The notes under the pieces are model-generated. The model was given only the letters and a program-made list of their open reading frames with translations. It did no database searches and was not told where the DNA came from. Shown piece after piece: positions 48,339-58,864 of a stretch of DNA of 64,000 nucleotides. Source of the DNA: Gordonia mangrovi (GTDB taxonomy: Bacteria > Actinomycetota > Actinomycetes > Mycobacteriales > Mycobacteriaceae). Location: the NCBI RefSeq assembly GCF_024734075.1, contig NZ_CP102850.1, positions 1-64,000 of the forward strand, in the 5' to 3' direction. Each line of letters begins with the position of its first letter. Positions within the stretch are counted from its first letter, which is position 1. The position numbers and the translations under genes are program-made.

Positions 48339-49715
48339 GTGTTCTCCTTCACCGATCACGACGCCGACGACACCGTGTTGTCGGCGCCGCTCGACGGGGT
48401 CGCCGAGGAGATGGCCTACACCGACGGCGTCCGCGACATGCTGCGCCTGAGCCGCCAATCCGAGGCACGAGCCGTGCTCGGCGCCGGCATGATCGGCGAC
48501 CGCGCCTACAACGACCGCATGAACGGCCAAGGCCCGCACGCCACCTCCCGCTCCCACACCAAAGCCCACAAACACGCCATCGGCGAGATCTCCCTGCAAC
48601 TGGGTATCACCCGCGGCAAAGCCGGCGAATGGTCCTCGCTCGCGCAGATGCTGGCGCACCTGCCCAAGATCCGGTTGGCCTACCTCGCCGGGGACTTCAG
48701 CACCCACCGCGTCACCGAGCTGGCCAAGAGCTCCCAAATCGCGCCCAAAGGCAATCTGCGCGAACGCATCAACGAGATCATCGACGCAGCGCTCGGCCCC
48801 CGACCCAACCTCGGCACCGACGACCACCCGGACTCCCCGGACGACGCAGTCGCAGACGAGGCACTCGAGGACCCGGCCCAGGCGCCCATCGATTTCGAGG
48901 ACATCGCCCTGGAACTGGCCTACCGGCCCACCCCCGACACCGTGCTACGCGACGAACTCGACAGCGCACTGATCAGCCTGGACCCCGACGCCCACGCCCA
49001 AGCCCGCGAGGACGTCGCCCAGGCCTTCCAGAACGTCACCTTCGCCAAAGAAGCCTTCGGCCACATGGAAATGTCGGCCTGCCTGAGCGCCGAACACGCC
49101 ATCCACCTACAACACCGCATCGCCGACCTCCTCGACGAACGCGTCTGCCGCCGCGACCCCCGCCGCGTCGGACACCGACGCGCCGTCGCCCTCGCCGAAA
49201 TCCACGGCGTCCCCGGTGCACACCTGCAATGCGAATGCGGTTACGACACCTGCACCGCTGCGCCCAGCGAACCGATCGAGCCCACCGAAGCGACCGGCAC
49301 GGAGCCGGAGATCGCACTACCGGACAGCGCAGCGTCCACGAGCACCGCAGCGGCCGATGCCGCCGGGGCCAACTGCGAACCGTGCAGCGACGACCCCTCG
49401 CGCCCGACTCCGCAGGATCCCGGCGACACCACACGGGACGGCTACCGCGCCGAGTGCCGCTGCCCCGAGAGGGGCGGTGCACCACACACGCCCGACCCCG
49501 AGACCCGTCGAGTCGGGCCCGACATCACCACGAACCTTGGCGCCGCCGCCCCCGGCAGCATCGCGTCACCAGACACCCTCGTCATCGACGTCTTCACCTG
49601 CCCCACACTCACCGTGGAGCATCCACCCACCGACGACCGGACCTGCCGCCCGTCTGCCACCCCCCGCGTCGGCAAGATCTACCTCTACCGCGACTTCCAC
49701 TGCCGGCACCCCTAG
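48339..49715 (+). CDS. DUF222 (13E12-type) protein without a recognisable HNH motif
   Basis: A 458-residue DUF222 protein. The helical DUF222 region spans about residues 10-270 with SHTKAHKHAIGEISLQLGITRGKAGEWSSLAQML and LPKIRLAYLAGDFSTHRVTELAK. The C-terminal part has cysteine pairs (CECGYDTC, CRCPERGG), but the usual HNH endonuclease signature with a DHxxP core is not seen. The protein ends in a low-complexity Pro/Thr-rich region, so it may be a decayed or regulatory version. Start: GTG 48339 (GAGAGG upstream) is preferred to ATG 48315. The stop lies inside a 14-base tandem repeat. M. tuberculosis 13E12 genes are often SOS-induced; no LexA box was found here. Confidence 0.78.
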   Translation: MFSFTDHDADDTVLSAPLDGVAEEMAYTDGVRDMLRLSRQSEARAVLGAGMIGDRAYNDRMNGQGPHATSRSHTKAHKHAIGEISLQLGITRGKAGEWSSLAQMLAHLPKIRLAYLAGDFSTHRVTELAKSSQIAPKGNLRERINEIIDAALGPRPNLGTDDHPDSPDDAVADEALEDPAQAPIDFEDIALELAYRPTPDTVLRDELDSALISLDPDAHAQAREDVAQAFQNVTFAKEAFGHMEMSACLSAEHAIHLQHRIADLLDERVCRRDPRRVGHRRAVALAEIHGVPGAHLQCECGYDTCTAAPSEPIEPTEATGTEPEIALPDSAASTSTAAADAAGANCEPCSDDPSRPTPQDPGDTTRDGYRAECRCPERGGAPHTPDPETRRVGPDITTNLGAAAPGSIASPDTLVIDVFTCPTLTVEHPPTDDRTCRPSATPRVGKIYLYRDFHCRHP

Positions 49716-49789
49716 CCCGGCACCCCTAGCCCGACACACCTAGCCCGACACACCTAGCCCGACACACCTGGTCCGACACACCACCCGAC
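49707..49789. repeat. Six tandem 14-base units at the 3' end of the DUF222 gene
   Basis: Units of the type CACACCTAGCCCGA begin at 49707, 49721, 49735, 49749, 49763 and 49777, the first and last diverged. The first unit supplies the TAG stop of the DUF222 gene, and the repeated TAG triplets in later units are all in that frame group. The array shows recent slippage. It is too regular and too short for CRISPR. Confidence 0.85.
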
Positions 49790-49832
49790 AACACCGGCCG
49801 GGCATCCAAGGCTGCTGTCCGATGGTCGAGAA

Positions 49833-49875
49833 CCAGCACCCCGCAGCGTGATCCAGACGACCTAAGTGGTGCTGG
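49833..49875. terminator. Weak inverted repeat between convergent genes
   Basis: CCAGCACC (49833-49840) and GGTGCTGG (49868-49875) could pair across a 27-base loop, just past the stop of the Rv2175c-like gene. The loop is long and there is no T-run. Confidence 0.3.
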
Positions 49876-49880
49876 AGCGC

Positions 49881-50246
49881 TCAGAAGGCCTGGGCCTGAG
49901 CTCGGCGCACCACCTCACGGGCCGAATGGGTGTGCAACGCCTCGGCCGGATGCAGGCCCAGGTCGTCCTGCACGGTGAACAGCCAGCTCATCACATCGTT
50001 ACGCGAGTACCCGCCATCGAGCAGGACCTCGACGAGACCACCGAGATGTTTGGCGATCCCGAGATCGTCGAAGAAGACCGCCGGGATGACCGGCTGACCC
50101 GCCCGGGATACGGCCAGCAGGTGGTGATCTCGGATGAGGGTCCGAACCCGGTTGGGCGAGACCCGCAGTCGCGCGGCCACCTCGTCGAGAGTCAGCGTGG
50201 CGACATCGGACGGCAGATTGTCCTCGGACAATGGTAGAGAGCCCAC
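49881..50246 (-). CDS. Rv2175c-like winged helix-turn-helix DNA-binding protein
   Basis: A 121-residue DNA-binding protein. The N-terminal helix-turn-helix is LTLDEVAARLRVSPNRVRTLIRDHHLLAVSRAGQPVIPAVFF (about 18-59). The C-terminal helical domain has LVEVLLDGGYSRNDVMSWLFTVQDDLG. In M. tuberculosis the relative Rv2175c is a phosphorylation substrate of the kinase PknL encoded next door, and the same divergent pairing is kept here. The N-terminal Ser/Thr residues are candidate phosphosites. GTG 50246 has TAGGCT 6 bases upstream, which suggests a leaderless mRNA. Confidence 0.88.
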   Translation of the reverse strand: MGSLPLSEDNLPSDVATLTLDEVAARLRVSPNRVRTLIRDHHLLAVSRAGQPVIPAVFFDDLGIAKHLGGLVEVLLDGGYSRNDVMSWLFTVQDDLGLHPAEALHTHSAREVVRRAQAQAF

Positions 50247-50252
50247 ATCGCG

Positions 50253-50258
50253 AGCCTA
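50253..50258 (-). promoter_or_regulatory. Candidate -10 of leaderless Rv2175c-like promoter
   Basis: TAGGCT on the minus strand ends 6 bases before the GTG at 50246. Confidence 0.4.
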
Positions 50259-50305
50259 CCGGCTCGCCGACCCGCTCGGTCCCGAGTCGCCGGTCGTGCG
50301 CCCGG

Positions 50306-50311
50306 TAGATT
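50306..50311 (+). promoter_or_regulatory. Candidate -10 of leaderless pknL promoter
   Basis: TAGATT ends 7 bases before the GTG at 50319. It forms a divergent pair with the box at 50253-50258. Confidence 0.45.
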
Positions 50312-50318
50312 CGGCTAC

Positions 50319-51479
50319 GTGACACCTCCCGCCGATCCTCTCGTGGGTTCGACCCTCGAGAACCGCTACCGCATCGACGCGCCGATCGCGCGCGGCGGCA
50401 TGTCGGCGGTGTATGTCGGTGTCGATCTGCGGCTGGGCCGCTCGGTTGCGGTCAAGGTGATGGACGAACGCTACAGCAGTGACCCGCTGTTCCTCCGCCG
50501 GTTCGAGTTCGAGGCGCGGGCCGTCGCCGGACTCAAACACCCCGGTCTCGTCGCCGTCTACGACCAGGGAATCGACAACGGCACGGTCTTCCTCGTGATG
50601 GAGCTGGTCGAGGGCGGCAGCCTGCGCGAATTGCTGCGCGAACGCGGCCCGATGCCGCCGCATGCCGTCACCGCCGTGGCCGACCCGGTACTCGGCGGAC
50701 TGGGTACCGCGCACGCGGCCGGCCTGGTCCACCGGGATGTGAAACCCGAGAATGTCCTGATCTCCGATCGTGGTGAGGTCAAGGTCGCCGACTTCGGTCT
50801 GGTCCGTGCGGTCGCCGAGGCCGGCGTGACGTCGGCGAGCGTGATCCTGGGAACAGCCGCGTACCTGTCGCCCGAACAGGTGGAGTCCGGCGACGCCGAC
50901 GCGCGCAGCGACGTCTACTCGACGGGCGTCATGATGTTCGAATTGCTTACCGGCCGAACGCCATTCCGCGGTGACACGCCGCTGGCGCTGGCATATCAGC
51001 GGTTGAGCTACGACGTTCCGGCGCCCGGCGACGTCGTGGACGGGGTGCCCGAGGAGTTCGACGAGATCGTGTTGCGGGCGACCGAGCGCAATCCGGCGGA
51101 GCGTTACTTGGACGGTTTCGACATGCAGCGGGCGCTGCTCGCCGCCGCCGACGAACTCGACCTGCCGCCGTTCACCGTGCCCGCACCGCGGCGCTCCGCC
51201 GAACGAGAGACCATGGCACGCATGCGGGGAGGTTCGTCACCCGCCACGCCACCGGCCCCTGCCCAGAAACCGCACCAGCACACCAGGGTCCAGTCCCAGG
51301 CCGCTCCGATCGCGCCGGCCCACGGCACCACACCACCGCCCCGCACCGCCCGCGAGCTGCCGACCGATCCGGACGACCACGCGACGCTGCGCGCGGCCAT
51401 CTGGATCGGCCTCGTCCTCGCCGTCGCCCTGGCGCTCGGCGCCACCGCGTGGTGGGCGGGCCAGACCTTCCTGATCTGA
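50319..51479 (+). CDS. pknL: Serine/threonine protein kinase PknL
   Basis: A transmembrane eukaryote-like kinase of 386 residues. The Gly loop is ARGGMSAVYVG (24-34), catalytic Lys46 lies in VAVKVMDE, HRDVKPEN is at 138-145 and DFGL at 158-161. The activation loop is rich in Thr/Ser (GVTSASVILGTAAYLSPEQ). A Pro/Gln-rich juxtamembrane linker (about 295-360) precedes one membrane helix (about 363-382). There is almost no outer domain and no PASTA repeat, as expected for PknL. Divergent from its probable substrate gene. Ends 10 bases from the convergent aroG. Confidence 0.95.
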   Translation: MTPPADPLVGSTLENRYRIDAPIARGGMSAVYVGVDLRLGRSVAVKVMDERYSSDPLFLRRFEFEARAVAGLKHPGLVAVYDQGIDNGTVFLVMELVEGGSLRELLRERGPMPPHAVTAVADPVLGGLGTAHAAGLVHRDVKPENVLISDRGEVKVADFGLVRAVAEAGVTSASVILGTAAYLSPEQVESGDADARSDVYSTGVMMFELLTGRTPFRGDTPLALAYQRLSYDVPAPGDVVDGVPEEFDEIVLRATERNPAERYLDGFDMQRALLAAADELDLPPFTVPAPRRSAERETMARMRGGSSPATPPAPAQKPHQHTRVQSQAAPIAPAHGTTPPPRTARELPTDPDDHATLRAAIWIGLVLAVALALGATAWWAGQTFLI

Positions 51480-51489
51480 CGCCGGTCTG

Positions 51490-53435
<1,946 letters not shown>

Positions 53436-53480
53436 GGCCACCAGTATTCACACCCTCGTGAGCGGAGAAGCGCCGAGACC

Positions 53481-54851
53481 ATGACTGTCCTGTCCGAGGC
53501 CGACGCCCGGCTGCACCGATGGCTGCCGTCGGTCCGCGTCCGCGTGGTGATCGCGATGGCCTTCGCGGCCTCGGTGACACTGCAGATCGTCGGTATCCCG
53601 TTCACCTCGAGTTTCGGGACCCGCACCCGCATCGACCTCGATGTCTACCGGTTGGGCGCGCAGATCTGGCAGCAGGGCCAGAGCCTCTACGCAGACGGTT
53701 CGATGCCCTTCACCAGCGACGGCATCTGGCTGCCGTTCACCTATCCACCCTTCGCGGCAATCGGATTCGTGCCGCTCGGCCTGCTCGGTCTGGGTCTCGC
53801 CGGACTCCTGATGTCGGTACTGACCGCGGTGTTGGTCGTCATCTGCGCACACATCTTCTTCTCGGTGCTGTCGGTGGGGACACCCGCCAACCGGTGGTGG
53901 ATCGCGCTGATCGCCGGCGGGCTCGCCGTCTGGTCCAACCCGTTGTGGATGACCCTCGGCTTCGGACAGATCAACATCGTGTTGATGACCCTGATCATCG
54001 TCGACGTCTTCGTGGTGGGCCGTGGTCGTGCGCGCCCGGCCGGACCGTTGCAGGGTGTGCTCACCGGCCTGGCGGCTGCGGTGAAACTCACCCCGCTGGT
54101 GTTCATCGCGGTCTTCCTGTTCGCCCGTAGGTGGCGCTCGGCGGCCGTCGCGGGCAGCACCTTCGTCGGCGCGGGAGTACTGGCCTGGATCTGGCTACCC
54201 GCCGATTCGCTGACCTATTGGACGCACACCCTGTTCCACACCACCCGCATCGGCGACCCGGCCGGTCGCATCAACCAGAACATCAATGCGCTGTGGATCC
54301 GGCTGGTGCCCAACGCGGAGATGACCGAACAGCTGCTGTGGGTGGCCAGTTCGGTGGTGGTCACGGCGCTGGCCGTCGTCGCCGGGCGGGCGTGCCTGCC
54401 GGTGACGGCCTTCCGGACGCTACGCGGCCCGACCGCGCCGTCGGCGCCCGGTTCAGCGGGCATCGCGGCCGTCCTGGTCACCTGCGTTGCCGCGACCTGG
54501 GGTCTGCTGGTCTCGCCGACATCCTGGGCCCACCACTGGGTCTGGGCAATGCCGACGATCCTCGTCACCGCGGTCATCGCGGCGCGTAGCAGCGACCGTC
54601 GCGTTCAGCTGGCACATGCGGCGGTGGCGTCGACCGGGGTCATCATCTTCGCGCTCGGGCCGTTCCAGTTCTTGTCACCGACGGTCCGACAGTGGTCGGT
54701 CATCGATCATCTGGTGGGCAACGCCTACACCCTGTGGGGACTCGGACTCCTGCTGGTCGTGTCGCTGCTGCCGCCGCAGTGGCCCGAACGTCGAACCGCC
54801 GATGCCGGCCGGCCTCGGCGCGAGGGGCGCGTCCTGACGCTCAGGGGTTGA
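53481..54851 (+). CDS. Alpha-(1->2) mannosyltransferase, GT87 family (Rv2181-like)
   Basis: A polyprenyl-phosphomannose-dependent GT-C enzyme. In M. tuberculosis, Rv2181 adds alpha-1,2 mannose branches to lipomannan and lipoarabinomannan. It has 456 residues with about ten hydrophobic helices (first about 22-42). The first outer loop is TRIDLDVYRLGAQIWQQGQSLYADG (about 49-73), with the acidic catalytic residue. PFTYPPFAAI, FGQINIVLMTLII and GLAAAVKLTPLVFI are GT87-type blocks. SPTSWAHHWVWAMP lies near the C-terminus. ATG 53481 was chosen for its fit to the hydrophobic core. Convergent with plsC (3-base gap). Confidence 0.88.
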   Translation: MTVLSEADARLHRWLPSVRVRVVIAMAFAASVTLQIVGIPFTSSFGTRTRIDLDVYRLGAQIWQQGQSLYADGSMPFTSDGIWLPFTYPPFAAIGFVPLGLLGLGLAGLLMSVLTAVLVVICAHIFFSVLSVGTPANRWWIALIAGGLAVWSNPLWMTLGFGQINIVLMTLIIVDVFVVGRGRARPAGPLQGVLTGLAAAVKLTPLVFIAVFLFARRWRSAAVAGSTFVGAGVLAWIWLPADSLTYWTHTLFHTTRIGDPAGRINQNINALWIRLVPNAEMTEQLLWVASSVVVTALAVVAGRACLPVTAFRTLRGPTAPSAPGSAGIAAVLVTCVAATWGLLVSPTSWAHHWVWAMPTILVTAVIAARSSDRRVQLAHAAVASTGVIIFALGPFQFLSPTVRQWSVIDHLVGNAYTLWGLGLLLVVSLLPPQWPERRTADAGRPRREGRVLTLRG

Positions 54852-54854
54852 CGG

Positions 54855-55556
54855 TCACGCCGCGGCCGGCTCGGCCGGTGTGGCGCGCTTGTTCTTGAGT
54901 GACGCCGCGTAGATGTCGACGTACTGCTGCCCGGACAGCTGCATGAGCTCGTACATGATCTCGTCGGTGATGGCGCGCTCGATGAAGCGGTTGCCCTGCA
55001 TCCCCTCATAGCGTGCGAAATCGAGCGGCTTGCCGATCTTCACGACGATGCGGGCCGGTCGCGGGATGACGGTCCCGGGCGGATTGAGCTTCTCGGTGTT
55101 GATCATCGCGACCGGGATCACCGGGACACCGGTGTCCAGGGCCACCCGGGCCAGACCCGTCTTGCCCTTGTAGAGCCGGCCGTCGGGAGAACGGGTGCCC
55201 TCCGGGTACATGCCCATCAGCTTGCCGGCCTCGAGTTGCCGTCGGGCCGCGGTCAGCGCACCCGCGGCCGCTTCGGCGCCGGAACGGTCGATCGGAATCT
55301 GACCGACGGCCGAGAAGAACCAGCGCTGGAATGCGCCCTTGGCACCGGTACCGGTGAAGTACTCACTCTTGGCGAGGAAGTAGATGCGACGGCGCACCAT
55401 CAGCGGCAGATAGAAGCTGTCCATCACGGCGAGATGGTTGCTGGCCAAGATCGCCGGCCCGCGCTCCGGAATGTTCTCCAGCCCCTCGATCTTCGGCCTG
55501 CCGAGGACTCGCAGAATCGGCCCGAGCAGCACGTACTTGAATGTGTAATACCACAT
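54855..55556 (-). CDS. plsC: 1-acyl-sn-glycerol-3-phosphate acyltransferase family (PlsC, Rv2182c-like)
   Basis: It adds the second acyl chain to lysophosphatidic acid. It has 233 residues. The acyltransferase block I is ASNHLAVMDSFYLP (NHxxxxD, about 38-51). Block II is GAFQRWFFSAVGQIPIDR and block III is MGMYPEGTRSPDGRLYKGKTG (about 114-134). Block IV is GVPVIPVAM (about 143-151). A short N-terminal hydrophobic patch (WYYTFKYVLLGPIL) may anchor it. ATG 55556. It is followed downstream by convergent GT87 and preceded by the ROK kinase with a 122-base gap. Confidence 0.92.
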   Translation of the reverse strand: MWYYTFKYVLLGPILRVLGRPKIEGLENIPERGPAILASNHLAVMDSFYLPLMVRRRIYFLAKSEYFTGTGAKGAFQRWFFSAVGQIPIDRSGAEAAAGALTAARRQLEAGKLMGMYPEGTRSPDGRLYKGKTGLARVALDTGVPVIPVAMINTEKLNPPGTVIPRPARIVVKIGKPLDFARYEGMQGNRFIERAITDEIMYELMQLSGQQYVDIYAASLKNKRATPAEPAAA

Positions 55557-55678
55557 CGATGACTCCGAACCTCGTCAATCGCCGCCGCCTCAGACACTAC
55601 CCGCCGAGACCTGACCCACAGGGTCGATATCCGCGGACGCATCGCGGCCATCGACACCCGCAGAAACGATACACACCC

Positions 55679-56659
55679 TCAGCTTCGGGTGCGCAGCGCG
55701 CCGAGAGGCGCAGTGATGGCCTGTCGCGCGACTTCCGCAGCGCCCACCACGCCGGCGCTCTCACCCAATTGGGTGCCGCGAATCCGCGCCAGCTGCCGGT
55801 GGCCGGCGCCTGTCACCAACCGGGCGTAATGCTCGCGCGCCTCATCGAGGAACAGCCCGGAAGCCGCGCCCACTCCGCCGGCCAGCACGATCAGATCGGG
55901 GTCGAAGATGTCGGCGACCATCGCGAGCCCCTGCCCCAGCGACGCGGCGAACTGCGCGAAGGCGGCCACTGCGACGGCGTCGCCGTCGGCGGCGGCGCCG
56001 GCCACGCGACGTCCGGTCAGCGCATCCGGATCGGCGGCGACGTCGGCGGCGAGCTGGCTGCGCCCCCAATCCCCGTCGGCGAGCAACTCGAGCACGTTGT
56101 CGACCAAAGCCGTTCCGCTACAATACCTTTCCCAGCATCCGAGCTTGCCGCAGGAGCACGGACGGCCATCCGGGACCACCGTGAGGTGGCCGAGTTCGGG
56201 CGCCACGCCGAAGCTGCCCCGGTAGATGTGTCCGTCCAACAGCAGACCGGCGCCGATACCGGTACCGATGGCCAGCACGAGCGAGTTCCGGCCACCCGAG
56301 GCGGCGCCGAAACGCCGTTCGGCGACGGCCGCGGCGTTGGCGTCGTGCTCGGCGAACACCGGAATACCGATCCGGGCCGTCATGTCCTCGGCGACCGTGG
56401 CCTCGCGCCACGGCAGATGCGGGGCGAACCGGATCACCCGGCGGTCGGGGGTGAGGAAACCGGCGATGGCGAGGCCGACCGCCTTGGCGGCCCAGCGTGA
56501 GGTCAGCTCGCCCACCAGTCGGTCCAGACAGTGTTCGAGCGCCTGCGCGGTCGGCGGGGTCGCCGCGCGCAACGTGTCGAGCATCGTCCCACGGTCGTCG
56601 ACCACCGACGCACGCACGCTCGTACCACCGATATCGATACCGATCGTCAAGTCCCCCAT
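55679..56659 (-). CDS. ROK-family sugar kinase (probable glucokinase)
   Basis: A 326-residue ROK protein that probably phosphorylates glucose with ATP. The phosphate-1 motif is IGIDIGGTSVRASVV (6-20), catalytic Asp lies in FAEHDANAAAVAE, and LAIGTGIGAGLLLDG is the phosphate-2 loop. The ROK zinc motif is GRPCSCGKLGCWERYCSG, near residue 165. No N-terminal winged helix, so it is an enzyme and not a repressor. The start overlaps the stop of the Rv2183c-like gene by one base (TGATG), so the two are co-transcribed. Confidence 0.9.
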   Translation of the reverse strand: MGDLTIGIDIGGTSVRASVVDDRGTMLDTLRAATPPTAQALEHCLDRLVGELTSRWAAKAVGLAIAGFLTPDRRVIRFAPHLPWREATVAEDMTARIGIPVFAEHDANAAAVAERRFGAASGGRNSLVLAIGTGIGAGLLLDGHIYRGSFGVAPELGHLTVVPDGRPCSCGKLGCWERYCSGTALVDNVLELLADGDWGRSQLAADVAADPDALTGRRVAGAAADGDAVAVAAFAQFAASLGQGLAMVADIFDPDLIVLAGGVGAASGLFLDEAREHYARLVTGAGHRQLARIRGTQLGESAGVVGAAEVARQAITAPLGALRTRS

Positions 56660-57099
56660 CAGTCCTCGCCTTCGGGCTGTGGGCGGCCGACGTCGGACGG
56701 GCGGCGGGTGTCGATGCGCACCGCGATCTGCTGATAGCCGTTGCCGGCACGGGGACCCGTCGGCGGGGTCGACCGCAACGCCCGCGCAATCGCCTCCAGC
56801 ACCGCGATCAGTGCCGCGATCAGCCGGGCGAGCAGGTCACCGAGCTCGGCGAGCAACGAGGTGATCTCGCCGGACAGATCGACGAGATCCGCGACGTCGG
56901 CGGCCGCGTCGGACGTGCCTGCCCGCTGTCGACCCGTCCCGGTCGAGTGACGTGGCCCCGGGCCACCGAACATCGCGGCGAGCTGATCGATCTGGGCTGC
57001 CAGTCCGAGGAGGAAGTCACGCAACGGGTCGCCGCCGGGACCACGCGAGTGGCCTGCGACGTTGTCGTCGCCGCGCCCGGTCGTGTCGTCCGAGGTCAT
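56659..57099 (-). CDS. Conserved hypothetical protein (Rv2183c position)
   Basis: A 146-residue protein. The polar N-terminus (1-30) leads into helical segments, LRDFLLGLAAQIDQLAAMFGG and then DVADLVDLSGEITSLLAELGDLLARLIAALIAVLEAIARALR (about 68-110), an amphipathic or weakly hydrophobic helix pair. A short conserved-looking tail YQQIAVRIDTRRP follows. No known enzymatic motif. ATG 57099 has GGGGGAG upstream. It is coupled to the downstream ROK kinase. Function unknown. Confidence 0.65.
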   Translation of the reverse strand: MTSDDTTGRGDDNVAGHSRGPGGDPLRDFLLGLAAQIDQLAAMFGGPGPRHSTGTGRQRAGTSDAAADVADLVDLSGEITSLLAELGDLLARLIAALIAVLEAIARALRSTPPTGPRAGNGYQQIAVRIDTRRPSDVGRPQPEGED

Positions 57100-57179
57100 C
57101 TGGGCAGCTCCCCCTGTCCGGCTCGGCAGTAGTGTACGCGACGTCGGCCGGGCCGACGTGTGTGATGCGAATGGCGACG

Positions 57180-58406
57180 TCAGCGGCCTTTCGGCCACAG
57201 TTTCGGGTCCGGGACGAACCGAACGACGAGCTCTGCGCCGTCCCAGGCCGCGTCCACCACCACGCATCGCCGCAGCACCGACGGCAATCGGACCGGATGG
57301 CGGAATCCACCGACGGTGACGAGCAGGTCGTCACCGGATCGTCCGAGCTGCAAGGTGTCGGGTTCGGGAAGCCGTTGCCGCCACACGAGTTCGAACATCC
57401 GGTCATGGCCGACGGCAGCCTCGTCGCCGTCGGTGTCCACCTCGGCCACCCGCGCGGCGCCGGTGCCACACCGCCGCCCGTCGGGAATCGCGAACCCGAC
57501 ATCGACCCGCCGAAGCCGGGCCGCCCGATCGATCGACTCGTCGACGCGGTCGATGTCGATCACCTCGACACCGCTGTCGTCGTGCTGCACCACCGACCGT
57601 AGGCGCGCCACGCGGTCGTCACAACCGTCACCGACCCCGCGGTTGACGATCACCGAGCGCAGCGCCAGCCCCATCAGATCGACATTCGCAAGGAAGGCCG
57701 GGAGCAGCCGTTCGGCACGATCGTCGGTGCCGACCACGAGATGGACCGCCACACTGTGCGCATCCGTCGTCAGTTCGGCGATGTCCAGACAGTCCCGATC
57801 GATGGCGTCGACGGCCGCGGTCAGCTGGGCGAGCACCGGCCGTTCGGCGGCAGCAGCCAACCGACGGTGGCGGGGCCACAATCGATTCAGGGCCTGACTC
57901 AGCACCGACGCGGCGCGCAGGAACTCGAACGGATCACCGAGACCCGAGACGTCGACGACGATCCGTCGCCAGGCGCCGCTGATCGCTTCGTCGCGGATAC
58001 GCCGCAGAAGCAGAAAATCCTCGATGCCCGGTAAGGCGGCGAGTTCACCCGCCGAGATCTCCGATGCCACCCCGAGCCCCGGCAGCGACACCCGGGAACG
58101 GGCCACCGTCTCCGACAGCACGGCGGTGAAATCGGACCACGACCGCTCCAGCAGGGTGAGCCGATCCAGCGACAACAAGTGCAACCGCGACGACACTGCC
58201 ACCGGCTCCGTGGACGTGCGGTAGACGCCGAACAGCGATGCGGTCGGCGACAACCGGTCGACGGTGATCAGCAGCGTGTCCCGCTCTGGTACGAGAGCGG
58301 TTCCGGCGCCTCGGGTTCGGGATCGGTCCTGGCGTCCTCGGGCGCGGCCGAGCGCACCAGAGGCCGCGGTCACCGAGACCCCGGCGCCACCCGGCCCGAT
58401 CACCAC
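57180..58406 (-). CDS. ArsA-like ATPase homologue with degenerate P-loop (Rv2184c-like)
   Basis: A 408-residue protein that begins VIGPGGAGVSVTAAS, in the place where ArsA/Get3 ATPases have GKGGVGKTT. The lysines and threonine needed to bind ATP are absent. The rest keeps the SIMIBI layout: LLITVDRLSP (about 45-54), RRIVVDVSGLGDPFEFLRA (about 145), VVGTDDRAERLLPAFLANVDLMGLALRSVIVNRG, and the C-terminal ArsA_HSP20 domain (LPEPDTLQLGRSGDDLLVTVGGFRHPVRLP). The start is unclear: two GTGs at 58406 and 58403 give almost no lead-in to the P-loop. Function unknown; probably structural or regulatory. Confidence 0.7.
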   Translation of the reverse strand: MVIGPGGAGVSVTAASGALGRARGRQDRSRTRGAGTALVPERDTLLITVDRLSPTASLFGVYRTSTEPVAVSSRLHLLSLDRLTLLERSWSDFTAVLSETVARSRVSLPGLGVASEISAGELAALPGIEDFLLLRRIRDEAISGAWRRIVVDVSGLGDPFEFLRAASVLSQALNRLWPRHRRLAAAAERPVLAQLTAAVDAIDRDCLDIAELTTDAHSVAVHLVVGTDDRAERLLPAFLANVDLMGLALRSVIVNRGVGDGCDDRVARLRSVVQHDDSGVEVIDIDRVDESIDRAARLRRVDVGFAIPDGRRCGTGAARVAEVDTDGDEAAVGHDRMFELVWRQRLPEPDTLQLGRSGDDLLVTVGGFRHPVRLPSVLRRCVVVDAAWDGAELVVRFVPDPKLWPKGR

Positions 58407-58426
58407 ATGGATGGGCGTGAGATCGA

Positions 58427-58864
58427 TCAGCCTTCGACCCTCTTCTTCAAGTCGTTCAGTGCGGCCTCGGTGATGGCCTTCTCCGCACGCCGTTTGAGCT
58501 GCGCGATCATCGGCACCAGCAGATCCACCATGAGCTCGTAGGTCACCTTGGTGGAACCCGGAACCTGCTGCGACAGAACATATCGCCCACGCTGGTCGCG
58601 TTGCAGGTCACTGCTGACCAAGGTCCACGCCACCGTCCGTCCGTCCGGATCCCAGTCGTAGGTCAGCACGTAGGTGTCCTGTAGCACGCCGGCATCGAGG
58701 ACGAAGCGCACCACGCGAGCTCGCCCGTCGTCACCGACCTCGGTGACCTCGACATCGCGTGCCGCAGACACCCAGTCGGGATAGTGATCGAAATCCGCGA
58801 TCACGGCCATGATGTCGGACGCATCGGCGTTGATCACGATGGTGCGCTCGGTGTGGTCGGCCAT
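58427..58864 (-). CDS. SRPBCC (polyketide cyclase/START-like) protein, Rv2185c-like
   Basis: A 145-residue hydrophobic-ligand-binding fold. The opening ERTIVINADASDIMAVIADFDHYPDWV (about 6-32) and ending LMVDLLVPMIAQLKRRAEKAITEAALNDLKKRVEG are typical. No catalytic residues are known for this subgroup. ATG 58864 shares bases with the stop of the upstream SRPBCC gene (TGATG), forming a tandem pair. It probably binds a lipid. Confidence 0.83.
   Translation of the reverse strand: MADHTERTIVINADASDIMAVIADFDHYPDWVSAARDVEVTEVGDDGRARVVRFVLDAGVLQDTYVLTYDWDPDGRTVAWTLVSSDLQRDQRGRYVLSQQVPGSTKVTYELMVDLLVPMIAQLKRRAEKAITEAALNDLKKRVEG

Noticed and set aside
47030..49729. An 899-codon plus-strand frame across mptA and the DUF222 gene
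   Set aside because: It runs out of phase through two well-supported genes, is extremely Arg/Pro-rich and has no recognisable domain.
49707..49789. Tandem 14-base repeats considered as a CRISPR array
   Set aside because: The units are contiguous with no spacers and no cas genes are nearby.
49881..51479. Phage repressor next to a kinase
   Set aside because: The DNA-binding protein matches the chromosomal Rv2175c family that is paired with pknL, and no phage genes are present.
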